Shown: piece by piece, positions 22,803 to 31,082 of the stretch
How positions within the stretch are numbered: position 1 is the first letter of the stretch
Layout of the letters: every line of letters starts with the position of its first letter
NCBI RefSeq assembly: GCF_041435015.1
Contig: NZ_CP107989.1
Location: 9,486,001 to 9,550,000, forward strand
Direction: 5' to 3'
Source of the DNA: Streptomyces canus
Lineage (GTDB): Bacteria; Actinomycetota; Actinomycetes; Streptomycetales; Streptomycetaceae
Length of the DNA stretch: 64,000 bases
Notes under the pieces: model-generated
What the model was told of the DNA's origin: nothing
Seen by the model: only the letters and a program-made list of their open reading frames with translations
Databases searched by the model: none
Program-made: the position numbers and the translations under genes

Positions 22803-23579
22803 TCAGGCGTTGGGGTCGAAGGAGATCCCCGACGGCTTCGCCGACGACAGGTGGGCCGCGAAATTGGCGTCCTTGAGACCGAAGTTGGCGCTGCCGAAGT
22901 CGTACGCGCTCAGCTTGTCGCGCAGCCCCGCCGGGTAGCCGTTCCAGCCGACCAGCGGCGGGTACTGCCACGTGCCCTTGGCGTTCTCCGGCGGCTCGTC
23001 CCCCGAGTTGGCCAGCCGGAAGCAGTGCGTGCTGACGCCGTCCTTGTGGTAGACGATCTTCGCGTGCGTGCCGTCGAAGCGGACGCCGGAGGCCGCGCTC
23101 ACCGTGAACGAACCGTGGTTGGACGTCGACACGTACTGGATCGTGCCGTTCTGCACCCAGATCACGACGTGCTCCCAGTCGTTGCGGTGCCCGCCGATGC
23201 TGCTGTTCGCTATCGCCTGGTCCTTCTCGAAGTACAGGCCGTACATGTAGGCGCACCAGCCGTTGTTGCACTTGTAGCGCGAGTACGTGTTGGTGTTGTC
23301 GAGGTCCGAGGCGTCATGGCACTCGCCGCTGAGTGAACCCGTCGGGTTCAGACCGCCGTTGATCGTGCCGTCGGGGCCGATGGCGGGCGTCGAGTAGCAG
23401 CCGTCGGTGTCGTAGTCGAAGGCCGGCTGGTAGGTGTACTCGGCGCTCTCGGCGTTGGCGGGCAGTGCCTTGGGCGGGGCGGCGAACGCGGCGGAGGGGA
23501 AGGCGACCACGAGCGCGGCGGCGCCGGCCAGGCCGGTGAACCATCTCGTGCGGTGCTTCTTGAACGACGGTGACGCCAC
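22803..23579 (-). CDS. Secreted NPP1 (necrosis-inducing-like) protein
   Basis: The 258-residue preprotein starts at GTG 23579 with GAGGAGG 5-6 nt upstream. A signal peptide is clear: basic KKHRTRW, a hydrophobic stretch (GLAGAAALVVAFPSAAFA) and an Ala-X-Ala cleavage site before APPK. The NPP1 core follows with four cysteines and the metal-binding motif. The usual GHRHDWE reads GHRNDWE here, so one histidine of the heptad is replaced by Asn. Family members from plant pathogens are cytolytic to plant membranes; many saprophyte members are not. Activity here is uncertain. Confidence 0.9.
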   Translation of the reverse strand: MASPSFKKHRTRWFTGLAGAAALVVAFPSAAFAAPPKALPANAESAEYTYQPAFDYDTDGCYSTPAIGPDGTINGGLNPTGSLSGECHDASDLDNTNTYSRYKCNNGWCAYMYGLYFEKDQAIANSSIGGHRNDWEHVVIWVQNGTIQYVSTSNHGSFTVSAASGVRFDGTHAKIVYHKDGVSTHCFRLANSGDEPPENAKGTWQYPPLVGWNGYPAGLRDKLSAYDFGSANFGLKDANFAAHLSSAKPSGISFDPNA

Positions 23580-23711
23580 TGCGTCCTCCTCGTGGTCCGG
23601 GCGCAGCCCAACGGCTGTGAGGTTACTGGGGAGTTCAGCTTCCCGGCTTTTCATGTCCGCGCCAAGAGGTCGAAGGCGTCACTCCGGTTACGACCGGCCC
23701 AACGGTTCGGA

Positions 23712-24725
23712 TCACACAGGTGCGTCGGGGAGGTCGGCCGAGGACTCCTCCGGCGCGAGATCAGGCCGCAGCCGCAGCCAGGACGGCTGACGCAGCAGCC
23801 CCGCCCGGGTACGGGTGCTGTAGCGGACCTCGCCGACCAGCCGGGGCAGCACCCAGTGCGCACCCGGGACCCGCGGCACGGGATCGAAGGGGCACACGTC
23901 CGTGGCCGCGGTGGCCAACAGCGAGGCGAGCTCTGTCCGTTCCGCCTCGCTCCAGCCGGTGCCCACATTGCCGACGTAGTGCAGCCGCCCGCCGCCCCGC
24001 TGTCCGACCAGTACCGATCCCGGCAGGCCCGTGAGCCTGCCCTTGCCGGGCAGCCAGCCGCCCACGACGACGTCCTCGCTGCGCATGTTGCGGATCTTGA
24101 TCCAGGCGCGGGAGCGCACTCCTGGCTCGTACACCGAGTCGAGCCGTTTGCAGACCAGGCCTTCCAGACCGTGCTCACGCGTGGCGCGCAGGGCCTGTTC
24201 GCCGTGGCCGACGAGGGCGGCGGGTGTCGACCAGTGCGGGCCGGTGAGTTCCAGTTCGTCCAGTCGAGCGCGCCGCTGTGCGTAGGGGAGGGCGAGGAGC
24301 GAGCGCGGCCCCAGGTGCATCAGGTCGAACAGCACGAGATGCACGGGCGCTTCGGCCGCCCGGCGCGCGGCTCTGGCCGGGGAGTGGGCCAACTGCATGC
24401 GCGGTTGCAGCAACTGGAAGTCCGCACGGCCCTGTTCGTCCAGCGCCAGGATCTCCCCGTCGAGCACGGCGGGGGTGGCGCCGAGCGCACCGCCCAGTGG
24501 CCGCAGTTCGGGATAGGCGCCGGTGATCTCCTCCCCGGACCGGGCGCGCAGCACCACGTCGCCGTTCCCGGCGAGGTAGACCACCACTCGCTGGCCGTCC
24601 TGCTTGGTCTCGTAGGCCCATCGCGCGTCCTGTGAGGCGGGCGGCAGGGCGCCGGGTGTGGCGAGCATGGGTGAGATCGACGGGAGGGTCACGGGTGAGT
24701 TGTCGACGCGAGCACCGGCGGTCAC
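23712..24725 (-). CDS. ATP-dependent DNA ligase (LigD ligase-domain/LigC type)
   Basis: The 337-residue protein has the nucleotidyltransferase motifs: motif I YETKQDGQR (Lys adenylation site), motif III LDGEILALD, motif IV EGLVCKR and motif V SRAWIKIRN, followed by an OB-fold. It lacks primase and phosphoesterase domains, so it is a stand-alone ligase of the NHEJ/LigC class. GTG at 24725 follows GGAG by 5 nt. A stand-alone 3'-phosphoesterase domain is encoded at 40457-41038; together they resemble a split LigD. No Ku gene is in the window. Confidence 0.92.
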   Translation of the reverse strand: MTAGARVDNSPVTLPSISPMLATPGALPPASQDARWAYETKQDGQRVVVYLAGNGDVVLRARSGEEITGAYPELRPLGGALGATPAVLDGEILALDEQGRADFQLLQPRMQLAHSPARAARRAAEAPVHLVLFDLMHLGPRSLLALPYAQRRARLDELELTGPHWSTPAALVGHGEQALRATREHGLEGLVCKRLDSVYEPGVRSRAWIKIRNMRSEDVVVGGWLPGKGRLTGLPGSVLVGQRGGGRLHYVGNVGTGWSEAERTELASLLATAATDVCPFDPVPRVPGAHWVLPRLVGEVRYSTRTRAGLLRQPSWLRLRPDLAPEESSADLPDAPV

Positions 24726-24774
24726 GCGCTCCGCGCACCGGTTTCCCCTGAACGGGCGCCGCCCCGGGGGCCGG

Positions 24775-25146
24775 TCAGACCTCCTGGTACAGGTTCACGA
24801 TGTTGCCGTCCGGGTCCCGCAGCCACAACGACCGGCGGCCCCACGGCTGGGTGGTCGGCGGCTTGAGGATCTCGACGCCCTGGGCCGCGAGCCGTTCGTG
24901 GCGTGCGTCCACGTCGGTGACCCGGAACTCCACGGTGAAACTCCCGCTCGCGGCGGCGGCCGTCGAACCGGGCACCATCGACTCCATGCCCCGGGTGGAG
25001 AAGAAGGACAGGACGGCGCCGGGGACCGTGACCCGGGCGAAGGGCGCCTCGCCCTCCACCTCCGCGTCGAGGACTCTCGCGTAGAAGGCGGCGAGCGCCG
25101 GGACGTCGTGGGTGATCAGGGAGGTGCCGGTGAAGTGGGGCCGCAT
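24775..25146 (-). CDS. Single-domain VOC protein (glyoxalase-like)
   Basis: The 123-residue protein is one VOC unit: HFTGTSLITHDVPALAAFYARVLDAEVEG, FTVEFRVTDVDARHERLAAQGVE and LWLRDPDGNIVNLYQEV. The conserved acidic residue before the terminal strand is replaced by the sequence NLYQE, as is usual for this class. The probable function is a small-molecule binding or isomerase/dioxygenase-like activity. It lies 50 bp upstream of the ligase gene on the same strand but has no evident functional link. Confidence 0.88.
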   Translation of the reverse strand: MRPHFTGTSLITHDVPALAAFYARVLDAEVEGEAPFARVTVPGAVLSFFSTRGMESMVPGSTAAAASGSFTVEFRVTDVDARHERLAAQGVEILKPPTTQPWGRRSLWLRDPDGNIVNLYQEV

Positions 25147-25229
25147 CCGCAGATCGTAGGCGGAGGGTCGGACAACCGGGGCGGGGACCGGGCTGGGCCG
25201 CGGTGGGGCCGGATGTCGGAGGACGCAGG

Positions 25230-25979
25230 TCAGATGATGCCTCCGTTGGCCCGCAGCACCTGCCCGTTGACCCAGCGACCGGTCGGGCCGACCAGGAACG
25301 ACACCACGGAAGCGATGTCCTGGGGGGTCCCCAGCCGCTCCAGCGGGGGCTGTGCGGCCAGACGAGCGACGGTCTCCTCGTCCTTGCCGTCGAGGAAGAG
25401 GTCGGTCGCCGTCGGTCCGGGGGCCACCGCGTTGACGGTCACGTCACGGCCGCGGAGCTCACGGGCGAGGATCAGGGTCATGGCCTCGACCGCGCCCTTG
25501 CTGGCCGCGTAGGCGCCGTAGCCGGGGAAGGCCAGGCCCACGACCGAGCTGGAGAGGTTGACGAGCGCGCCGCCCGGGCGCAGTCGGCGCGCGGCCTGCT
25601 GGTCGACGACGAAGGTGCCGCGGATGTTGGTGCGGTACAGGGCGTCGAGCTCGGCGAGGTCGAGCTCCGCGATCGGGGAGAGGGGCATCCGGCCCGCCGC
25701 GTGGACCACCGCGTCGACACCGCCGTACGTGGCTTCCGCCTGGTCGAACAGAGTGGCGACCGCGGTCTCGTCGGCGACGTCCGCGCGGGCGGCGTACGCG
25801 GTGCCGCCCACCTCCTCGATGGCGCGCACGGCCTGGTCGGCGGCGTCCTTGTTGCCCGCGTACCCGACGACGACCGCGAACCCGTCGGCGGCGAGCTGCT
25901 GGGCGATCTGCCGTCCGATGCCGCGCGATCCGCCGGTCACGATCGCGACACGCTGTTCCGTTCGGGGCTGAGTGGTCAT
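25230..25979 (-). CDS. Short-chain dehydrogenase/reductase
   Basis: The 249-residue classical SDR has TGGSRGIGRQ (cofactor loop), ADVADETAV, the catalytic LSSS and Tyr/Lys pair in YGAYAASKGAVEAM, and a C-terminal WVNGQVLRANGGII. It is 3-oxoacyl-ACP-reductase-like; the acceptance of NADP(H) is suggested by Arg after TGGS. ATG at 25979 follows AGGAGG by 8 nt. It is divergent from a TetR gene, with an array of operator-like palindromes between them, so it is very probably controlled by that regulator. Confidence 0.92.
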   Translation of the reverse strand: MTTQPRTEQRVAIVTGGSRGIGRQIAQQLAADGFAVVVGYAGNKDAADQAVRAIEEVGGTAYAARADVADETAVATLFDQAEATYGGVDAVVHAAGRMPLSPIAELDLAELDALYRTNIRGTFVVDQQAARRLRPGGALVNLSSSVVGLAFPGYGAYAASKGAVEAMTLILARELRGRDVTVNAVAPGPTATDLFLDGKDEETVARLAAQPPLERLGTPQDIASVVSFLVGPTGRWVNGQVLRANGGII

Positions 25980-25996
25980 GACTGCATCCTCCTAGG

Positions 25997-26078
25997 GTAT
26001 CGCTGATACGACTTTCTCGTATCGACGATAACACAGAGTCGTAGCGATGGTAACTACCCTCTCGTATCGATGCTACGA
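25997..26078. promoter_or_regulatory. Operator array between SDR and TetR genes
   Basis: Four related sites are visible: a perfect palindrome GTATC-GCT-GATAC (25997-26009), CTCGTATCGA followed by CGATA (26016-26030), TCGTAGCGATGGTAA (26039-26053) and CTCGTATCGA followed by TGCTACGA (26061-26078). The 10-mer CTCGTATCGA occurs twice, 45 bp apart. The sites cover the whole space between the divergent starts, as expected for autoregulation and repression of the SDR gene. Confidence 0.65.
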
Positions 26079-26097
26079 ATGCCGTACCGTGGGAGGT

Positions 26098-26787
26098 ATG
26101 GATGCGAGGGAAAAGATCCTGGACGCGGCCACCGAGCTGCTGGCCGGTGCGTCGGCCGCCGATGTCTCCACGCGCGCCGTGTGCGAGAAGGCCGGGGTGG
26201 GTGCGCCGATGCTCTACCGGCTCTTCGGCGACAAGGCCGGTCTGCTGGCCGCCGTGGTCGACCGGGGATTCGAGCGGTATCTCGCGTCCAAGCGGGAGGC
26301 GCGGCCGAGTGGGGATCCGGTCGAGGACCTGAAGAGTGGCTGGGACAGCCACATGCGCTTCGCGCTGGAGCACCCCAGCCACTACCGCCTGATGTACTCG
26401 CCCGAGCTGACCGCGCCCCCGGCCGCGGCCCAGGAGGCGCACGACCTGCTGCACGGCATCCTCGAGCGCTGTGCGGCCGCGGGACGGCTGACGGTGCCGC
26501 CCGCGCTGGCCACGCAGATGATCATGTCCGCCAATGTCGGGGCGGCCCTGTCGATGCTGACCAGGCCCGAGCAGTACGCGGACACGAAGTACTCGGAGCG
26601 GCTGCGGGACGCGGTGCTGGATTCGGTGGCCCGGCCCGCCGACACCGACCCGCCTCGGGAAGGAAGCCCGGTGCCCGTCGCGGCCGCCACGCTGGCGGCC
26701 CGCCTGCGCGCCGACCTGCCGCAGACGCTCACCGCGGCGGAGTCGGCCCTGCTTCAGCAGTGGCTGGAGAAGCTCTCCGAGCGGTGA
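26098..26787 (+). CDS. TetR-family transcriptional regulator
   Basis: The 229-residue protein has the N-terminal HTH (REKILDAATELLAGASAADVSTRAVCEKAGVGAPMLYRLFGDKAGLLAAVVD) and a ligand-binding C-terminal domain. ATG at 26098 is used because MDAREKILDAA is the standard TetR beginning. GGGAGG lies only 1-2 nt before it, which is too close for a normal ribosome site, so a leaderless or near-leaderless mRNA is possible. It converges on the response regulator gene with a 4-bp gap. It is divergent from the SDR gene, its likely target. Confidence 0.92.
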   Translation: MDAREKILDAATELLAGASAADVSTRAVCEKAGVGAPMLYRLFGDKAGLLAAVVDRGFERYLASKREARPSGDPVEDLKSGWDSHMRFALEHPSHYRLMYSPELTAPPAAAQEAHDLLHGILERCAAAGRLTVPPALATQMIMSANVGAALSMLTRPEQYADTKYSERLRDAVLDSVARPADTDPPREGSPVPVAAATLAARLRADLPQTLTAAESALLQQWLEKLSER

Positions 26788-26791
26788 GGGG

Positions 26792-27475
26792 TCAGCGCTC
26801 CTCGGGCGGCAGCGGCTGCACCAGACCGGACTGGTAGGCCATGACGACGAGCTGGGCGCGGTCCCGGGCGCCCAGTTTCGTCATCGCACGGTGGACGTGG
26901 GTGCGGACCGTCAGGGGGCTGACGAAGAGCTTCTGCGCGATCTCGTCGTTGGAGTGCCCCTCGGCGACCCACGCCATCACCTCCCGTTCCCGGGTGGTGA
27001 GGCCGTTCAGGTCGTCGGCGGCCGCGAGCCGGGTGCCCAGGCCCGGAGCGGAGAGGAAGCGGGTGATCAGGGTGCGGGTGGCGCCGGGGGAGAGCAGGGA
27101 GTCGCCGGCCGCCACGGTGCGGATGCCGGCGAGCAGGGCCTCGGCGGTGACGTCCTTGCCGAGGAAGCCGCTGGCGCCGGACCGCAGTGCCTGCGCGACG
27201 TACTCGTCGATCTCGAACGTGGTCAGGATCAGCACCCGCGTGTCGGACAGCTCGGAGTCCGCGCAGATCACGGACGTGGCGGCCAGGCCGTCGGTCCCCG
27301 GCATGCGGATGTCCATGAGGATCACGTCGGGCCGATGGACGCGCGCGAGGTCGACCGCCGCGGCGCCGTCGGTGGCCTCCGCGACGACCTCCATGTCGTC
27401 GCACGAGTCGATGAGGATCCGGAAGGTGGCCCGCAACAGGGCCTGGTCGTCGGCGAGCAGTACGCGGATGGTCAT
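26792..27475 (-). CDS. NarL/LuxR-type response regulator (orphan)
   Basis: The 227-residue protein has a receiver domain (acidic D9/D10, phosphoacceptor Asp55 in VILMDIRMPG, Thr86, Lys107) and a C-terminal LuxR HTH (LTTREREVMAWVAEGHSNDEIAQKLFVSPLTVRTHVHRAMTKLG). All receiver residues are present. Normally the kinase gene is adjacent, but upstream lie 361 bp without a gene and then an MFS gene, so it is an orphan. No strong ribosome site precedes ATG 27475. Confidence 0.93.
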   Translation of the reverse strand: MTIRVLLADDQALLRATFRILIDSCDDMEVVAEATDGAAAVDLARVHRPDVILMDIRMPGTDGLAATSVICADSELSDTRVLILTTFEIDEYVAQALRSGASGFLGKDVTAEALLAGIRTVAAGDSLLSPGATRTLITRFLSAPGLGTRLAAADDLNGLTTREREVMAWVAEGHSNDEIAQKLFVSPLTVRTHVHRAMTKLGARDRAQLVVMAYQSGLVQPLPPEER

Positions 27476-27836
27476 GGGATCCGATCTTGACGTGCCGAGG
27501 TGATGGGGACCGGGACAGCCGAGACCGACCCGCCGCGTCCGGCCGGTCCATGCCGGGACGGCCCTCGCCGCCCACGCTGCCGGACAAGGACGCGGACAGT
27601 CGCGGCGCGGCCGTCAGGGCGACGACCGTACGGACTGCCGCCGCGACCCCTCCCGGCCGAGTGGGCCACGCGTCCCCACCTCCATGGTCCGGATCGCCAG
27701 TCTTGCGTAACCCGGTCCGCTCGTCGTCGTACCACCGCCGTCCATCGCGCGTACTGAGAACGCAGTACGCGCCAGGGGCGGGTCCTCCTCGGGCAGGACC
27801 TGGTGGTCGCCGGTCGGCGACCACCAGGCGTGGGTG
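27476..27836. other. Gene-free gap, probably containing the response-regulator promoter
   Basis: The 361-bp region between the response regulator start and the MFS stop has no credible coding sequence. A kinase would be expected here; I could not recognise kinase motifs in any frame, so a deleted partner is only a guess. The only clear structure is the terminator hairpin at 27799-27828. Confidence 0.5.
27799..27828 (-). terminator. Strong hairpin terminator of the DHA2 MFS gene
   Basis: The arms CCTGGTGGTCGCC and GGCGACCACCAGG form a perfect 13-bp stem with a GGTC loop, 8 bp beyond the MFS stop codon. There is no T-run, as is common for Streptomyces terminators. It would end the leftward MFS transcript. 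Confidence 0.85.
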
Positions 27837-29321
27837 TCAGCGCCCCGAGGGCGTTCCGGCCGAGGTCTCCGCGGCGGCCGGTGCCGGGGGGTCCGCCGGA
27901 ACCGCGGCGCGCGGGCGCGGGATGAAGGAGGCGAGGGCGAAGGCCAAGAGCGCGGCGCCCGCGCCGATCGCCATGACGGTCTTGAAGCCGTTCTCGGACG
28001 GCAGCGCGTAACCGCCCAGGTCGATGGTCATCTGGGCCAGCACGACACCGGCGATGGCACTCGCGCAGGACGTGCCGATGGACCGCATCAAGGTGTTCAG
28101 GCTGTTCGCGGCCGCCGTCTCGGACGCAGGTACGGCGCCCATGATGAGCGCGGGCATCGAGCCGTATGTGAACCCGATGCCGGCGCCGATCACGGAGGAG
28201 ACCAGCACCAGGTGCCAGACCTCGGACATCAGCACGATGTTCAGGCCGTACCCGCAGGCCACGATCAGCGCGCCGATCATCAGTGTCACCTTCGGGCCCT
28301 TGGTCTTGGAGACCGCCGCCGAGACCGGGGCCAGAGCCATCATCACCAGGCCGGACGGGGCCATGACCAGACCGGCGGTCAGCAGCGACCTGCCCAGGCC
28401 GAAGCCCGTCCGAGTGGGCAGCTGGAGCAGCTGCGGGAGCACGAGCGACATCGCGAACATCGAGAAACCGACCGCGATCGAGGCGAGGTTGGTGAACAGC
28501 ACCTGACGACGGGCGGTGGTGCGCAGGTCGACCAGCGGCTGGGCGGTGCGCAGTTCGAACAGGCCCCAGGCCAGCAGGACGATCACGGCCGCGGTGAAGA
28601 GCCCGAGCGTGGTGCCGCTCGTCCAGCCCCAGTCGGCACCCTTGGAGATGGCCAGCAGGAGGCAGACCAGGCCGACCGCCATGCCCACCGCGCCGACCGC
28701 GTCGAAGCGGCCACCGGTGCGCACCCGGGACTCCGGCACGAACGCCAGGACGAGGACGAGGGCTGCCGCGCCCATCGCGGCCGAGGCCCAGAACAGGACG
28801 TGCCAGTCGAAGTTGTCCGCGATCAGCGCAGCGGTCGGCAGGCCCAGGGCACCGCCGACGCCGAGGGAGGCACTCATCAGCGCGGTGGCCCCGGCCAGGC
28901 GCTCGGCGGGCAGTTCGTCGCGCATGATGCTGATGCCGAGCGGGATGACACCGGAGGACAGGCCCTGCAGCGCACGGCCGACGATCATCGGGACCAGGGC
29001 GTGGCTGATTCCGCAGGCCACCGATCCGACCACCAGCATCACCACGCTGACCAGCAGCATCCGGCGCTTGCCGAACATGTCGCCGAGCCGTCCGACGACC
29101 GGAGTGGCCACGGCTGCCGCGAGCAGGGTCGCGGTGACCGCCCACGCGGTGTCCGAGGCCGGGGCGTCCAGCAGTCTGGGCAGCTCCGGCACGATCGGGA
29201 TCACCAGGGTCTGCATCAGCGAGACGACGATTCCGGCGAAGGCCAGCACCGCCACCACGGCGTTCGGCCGCGGCGCGGCCACAGCGGCCGTGTCGGCGGA
29301 TCTGGCGGGAGCGTCGGACAT
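27837..29321 (-). CDS. DHA2-family MFS multidrug exporter (EmrB/QacA)
   Basis: The 494-residue protein has about 14 transmembrane segments. The first is VVAVLAFAGIVVSLMQTLVIPIV and includes the family start LMQTLVIPIVPELPRLL; motif A (GRLGDMFGKRR) and motif C (LGVGGALGLPTAAL) are present. ATG at 29321 follows GGAGG by 7 nt. It is divergent from a TetR gene across an operator-like palindrome that overlaps its promoter area, so a drug-inducible efflux pair is likely. The C-terminal tail is Ala/Pro-rich and cytoplasmic. Confidence 0.94.
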   Translation of the reverse strand: MSDAPARSADTAAVAAPRPNAVVAVLAFAGIVVSLMQTLVIPIVPELPRLLDAPASDTAWAVTATLLAAAVATPVVGRLGDMFGKRRMLLVSVVMLVVGSVACGISHALVPMIVGRALQGLSSGVIPLGISIMRDELPAERLAGATALMSASLGVGGALGLPTAALIADNFDWHVLFWASAAMGAAALVLVLAFVPESRVRTGGRFDAVGAVGMAVGLVCLLLAISKGADWGWTSGTTLGLFTAAVIVLLAWGLFELRTAQPLVDLRTTARRQVLFTNLASIAVGFSMFAMSLVLPQLLQLPTRTGFGLGRSLLTAGLVMAPSGLVMMALAPVSAAVSKTKGPKVTLMIGALIVACGYGLNIVLMSEVWHLVLVSSVIGAGIGFTYGSMPALIMGAVPASETAAANSLNTLMRSIGTSCASAIAGVVLAQMTIDLGGYALPSENGFKTVMAIGAGAALLAFALASFIPRPRAAVPADPPAPAAAETSAGTPSGR

Positions 29322-29368
29322 GAAAGAGCCTCCAGGGCAGGGGGGCGGGACCGAAAGCCGTGGGAGAA

Positions 29369-29390
29369 TTAAGTCAGGTGCTTGACTTAG
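29369..29390. promoter_or_regulatory. Palindromic TetR-type operator between DHA2 MFS and TetR genes
   Basis: The arms TTAAGTCA and TGACTTAG (7 of 8 symmetric) flank a 6-nt spacer GGTGCT. The site is 48 bp upstream of the MFS start and 177 bp upstream of the TetR start. TTGACT within the right arm could be a -35 on the plus strand, and TAATTC on the minus strand is a possible -10. Repression of both directions is inferred. Confidence 0.6.
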
Positions 29391-29566
29391 CGTACCGGTC
29401 CGGTGCCGGAGTCTCCCGAGGGGGACCGTGTGGTCCTGCGCACCGTTCTCGACGTGCTGTTGCGTAGGCTTCCGGCACTGGAACCCGCCGCATGGCCGGC
29501 GGGCCTCGGGCGGCTCGAGGGGCTGGCCGTCGGAGGGCTCAGCGAAGTCCCGGTGCGGTGGTGAGC

Positions 29567-30217
29567 ATGGCGGGCAGGGCGGTACGCGAGGAACAGGTCA
29601 GCGCGACCCGGGAGCTGATCCTGACCGCGGCCGAGCGGCTCTTCGCCGAGCGCGGTGTCCTCGCCGTGTCCAACCGTCAGGTCAGCGAGGCCGCGGGGCA
29701 GGGCAACAACGCCGCGGTCGGCTACCACTTCGGCACCAAGGCCGACCTGGTCCGGGCGATCGCCCGCAAGCACCACACCCGTATCGAGGAGATCCGCGCC
29801 CGGCTGCTGGCCGAGGTCCGCGACTCCACGGACGTACGCGACTGGGTGGACTGCCTGGTCCGGCCCGTGCCCGAACATCTCGCCGCGCTGGGCAGCCCCA
29901 CCTGGTTCGCCCGGTTCTGCGCCCAGGTCATGACCGACCCGGTACTCCAGCAGATCATGGTCGAGGAGTCCATGTCCTCGCCGTCGCTCCGGCAGATCGT
30001 CGAGGGCCTGAACCGTTGTCTGCCCGAACTGCCCGCCGATGTCCGTGCCGAGCGGTCCGAGATGGCCCGGCATCTGATCGTGCACATGGCCGCCGACCGC
30101 GAACGGGCCCTGGCCGAGAACACCCCGACACCCCGCGCGAACTGGCACGACGCCGCCACCGGCCTCGGTGACGTCGTGGTCGCCATGTGGACGGCTCCGG
30201 TCACTCCGACCCGGTAG
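29567..30217 (+). CDS. TetR-family transcriptional regulator
   Basis: The 216-residue protein has an N-terminal HTH: RELILTAAERLFAERGVLAVSNRQVSEAAGQGNNAAVGYHFGTKADLVRAIA. The recognition helix GNNAAVGYHFGTK is typical of TetR proteins beside DHA2 pumps. ATG at 29567 is preferred; a GTG two codons upstream is possible. The C-terminal domain (70-200) would bind the pump substrate. It is divergent from the MFS gene and probably autoregulated. Confidence 0.9.
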   Translation: MAGRAVREEQVSATRELILTAAERLFAERGVLAVSNRQVSEAAGQGNNAAVGYHFGTKADLVRAIARKHHTRIEEIRARLLAEVRDSTDVRDWVDCLVRPVPEHLAALGSPTWFARFCAQVMTDPVLQQIMVEESMSSPSLRQIVEGLNRCLPELPADVRAERSEMARHLIVHMAADRERALAENTPTPRANWHDAATGLGDVVVAMWTAPVTPTR

Positions 30218-30238
30218 AAGATCCGAACCGGGGAGGGT

Positions 30239-30257
30239 GTTGCTTGAGTTAGGCAAC
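30239..30257 (+). promoter_or_regulatory. 19-bp regulatory element (copy 1) at the -35 of the OmpR-like gene
   Basis: The site GTTGCTTGAGTTAGGCAAC has inverted ends GTTGC/GCAAC. TTGAGT inside it (30244-30249) is a -35-like element, and TAGGGT (30266-30271) is a -10 after 16 nt. The copy at 34015-34033 upstream of the MarR gene differs at 2 of 19 positions. The shared sequence suggests that MarR 34054 binds both. Confidence 0.65.
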
Positions 30258-30306
30258 GAAAGCGCTAGGGTGGGCGGGCGATCCCCTCCGACGAACGGTC
30301 TCGTCC

Positions 30307-31029
30307 ATGCATGGCAGTTCCAGCGAGAGACGGGCACTCGCCCGCGGTGCCGGTCAGCGCCTCCTGGTCGTCGCGGGCGACTCGGGCGCCGCCGAACTGC
30401 TCTCCACCACACTGGAGTTGGCGGGCTATCGGGTCGTCGCCGTCGCCGCTGCCGCCGAAGGCCTGGCGCGGTTGACCCGGGAGCGGTTCGATCTCGTGGT
30501 CGTCGACGCCGGCCTGCCGGACGTGACCGAACTGGGCCGCAACCGGCCGACGTTGGCCCGCCGGCCGCCGGTGCTCCTGCTGATCGACTATGAATCCCTG
30601 GACCGGATCGTGCCCGAACTGGGCCTCGGGGAGCGGGACTACGTCACCAAGCCGCTCCGCGTGGCCGACCTCCTGGCCAGGGTGCAGGTCCTGCTGCGCG
30701 GTACCGGGGCAGGGCCCGCCCGGACCGGCGCCCTCTGCTACCGCGATCTCGTGCTGGACGACACCCTGTGCGAGGCTCGTCGCGGGCCGCGCGGCCTCGA
30801 TCTCACCCCTGCCGAGTACCGGCTGCTGCGTCATCTCCTGGTCAACGCCCACCGGGTGCTGTCCAAGGAGCAGATCGGCCGGTACGTGTGGGGCGACCAC
30901 CGAGGCGACAACGCGATCGAACAGCTCGTCTCCCGGCTGCGGCGCAAGGTGGACCAGGAGGCGCCCGAGCTCATCCATACCCGGCGTGGCTTCGGCTACT
31001 GGCTGGGACGCGCCGACGCGGAGGCGTGA
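30307..31029 (+). CDS. OmpR-like response regulator with atypical receiver
   Basis: The 240-residue protein has a receiver-like domain (18-125) and a C-terminal winged helix (about 145-235; LDLTPAEYRLLRHLLVNAHRVLSKEQIGRYVWG, then QLVSRLRRKVDQE and HTRRGFGYWLG). Asp67 (VVVDAGLPDV) and Lys115 (YVTKPL) are present, but the acidic pocket reads AGD instead of DDD and the switch Ser/Thr region reads LLLIDYES, so phosphorylation may be lost or changed. No kinase is nearby. It is upstream of the P450 operon on the same strand and carries a shared element in its promoter, so it may be the activator of that operon. Confidence 0.85.
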   Translation: MHGSSSERRALARGAGQRLLVVAGDSGAAELLSTTLELAGYRVVAVAAAAEGLARLTRERFDLVVVDAGLPDVTELGRNRPTLARRPPVLLLIDYESLDRIVPELGLGERDYVTKPLRVADLLARVQVLLRGTGAGPARTGALCYRDLVLDDTLCEARRGPRGLDLTPAEYRLLRHLLVNAHRVLSKEQIGRYVWGDHRGDNAIEQLVSRLRRKVDQEAPELIHTRRGFGYWLGRADAEA

Positions 31030-31082
31030 GGGTTCGGCTGCAAACGGTGGGTACTGGTGTCTCCGGGCGGACTCTCCATGCA

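Noticed and set aside
25147..25229. Independent small gene between the VOC and SDR genes
   Set aside because: Only 83 bp, with no start codon that has a ribosome site.
27476..27836. Possible histidine kinase remnant upstream of the NarL-type regulator
   Set aside because: I looked for HisKA_3 and HATPase motifs in the frames and recognised none; only the gap itself is reported.
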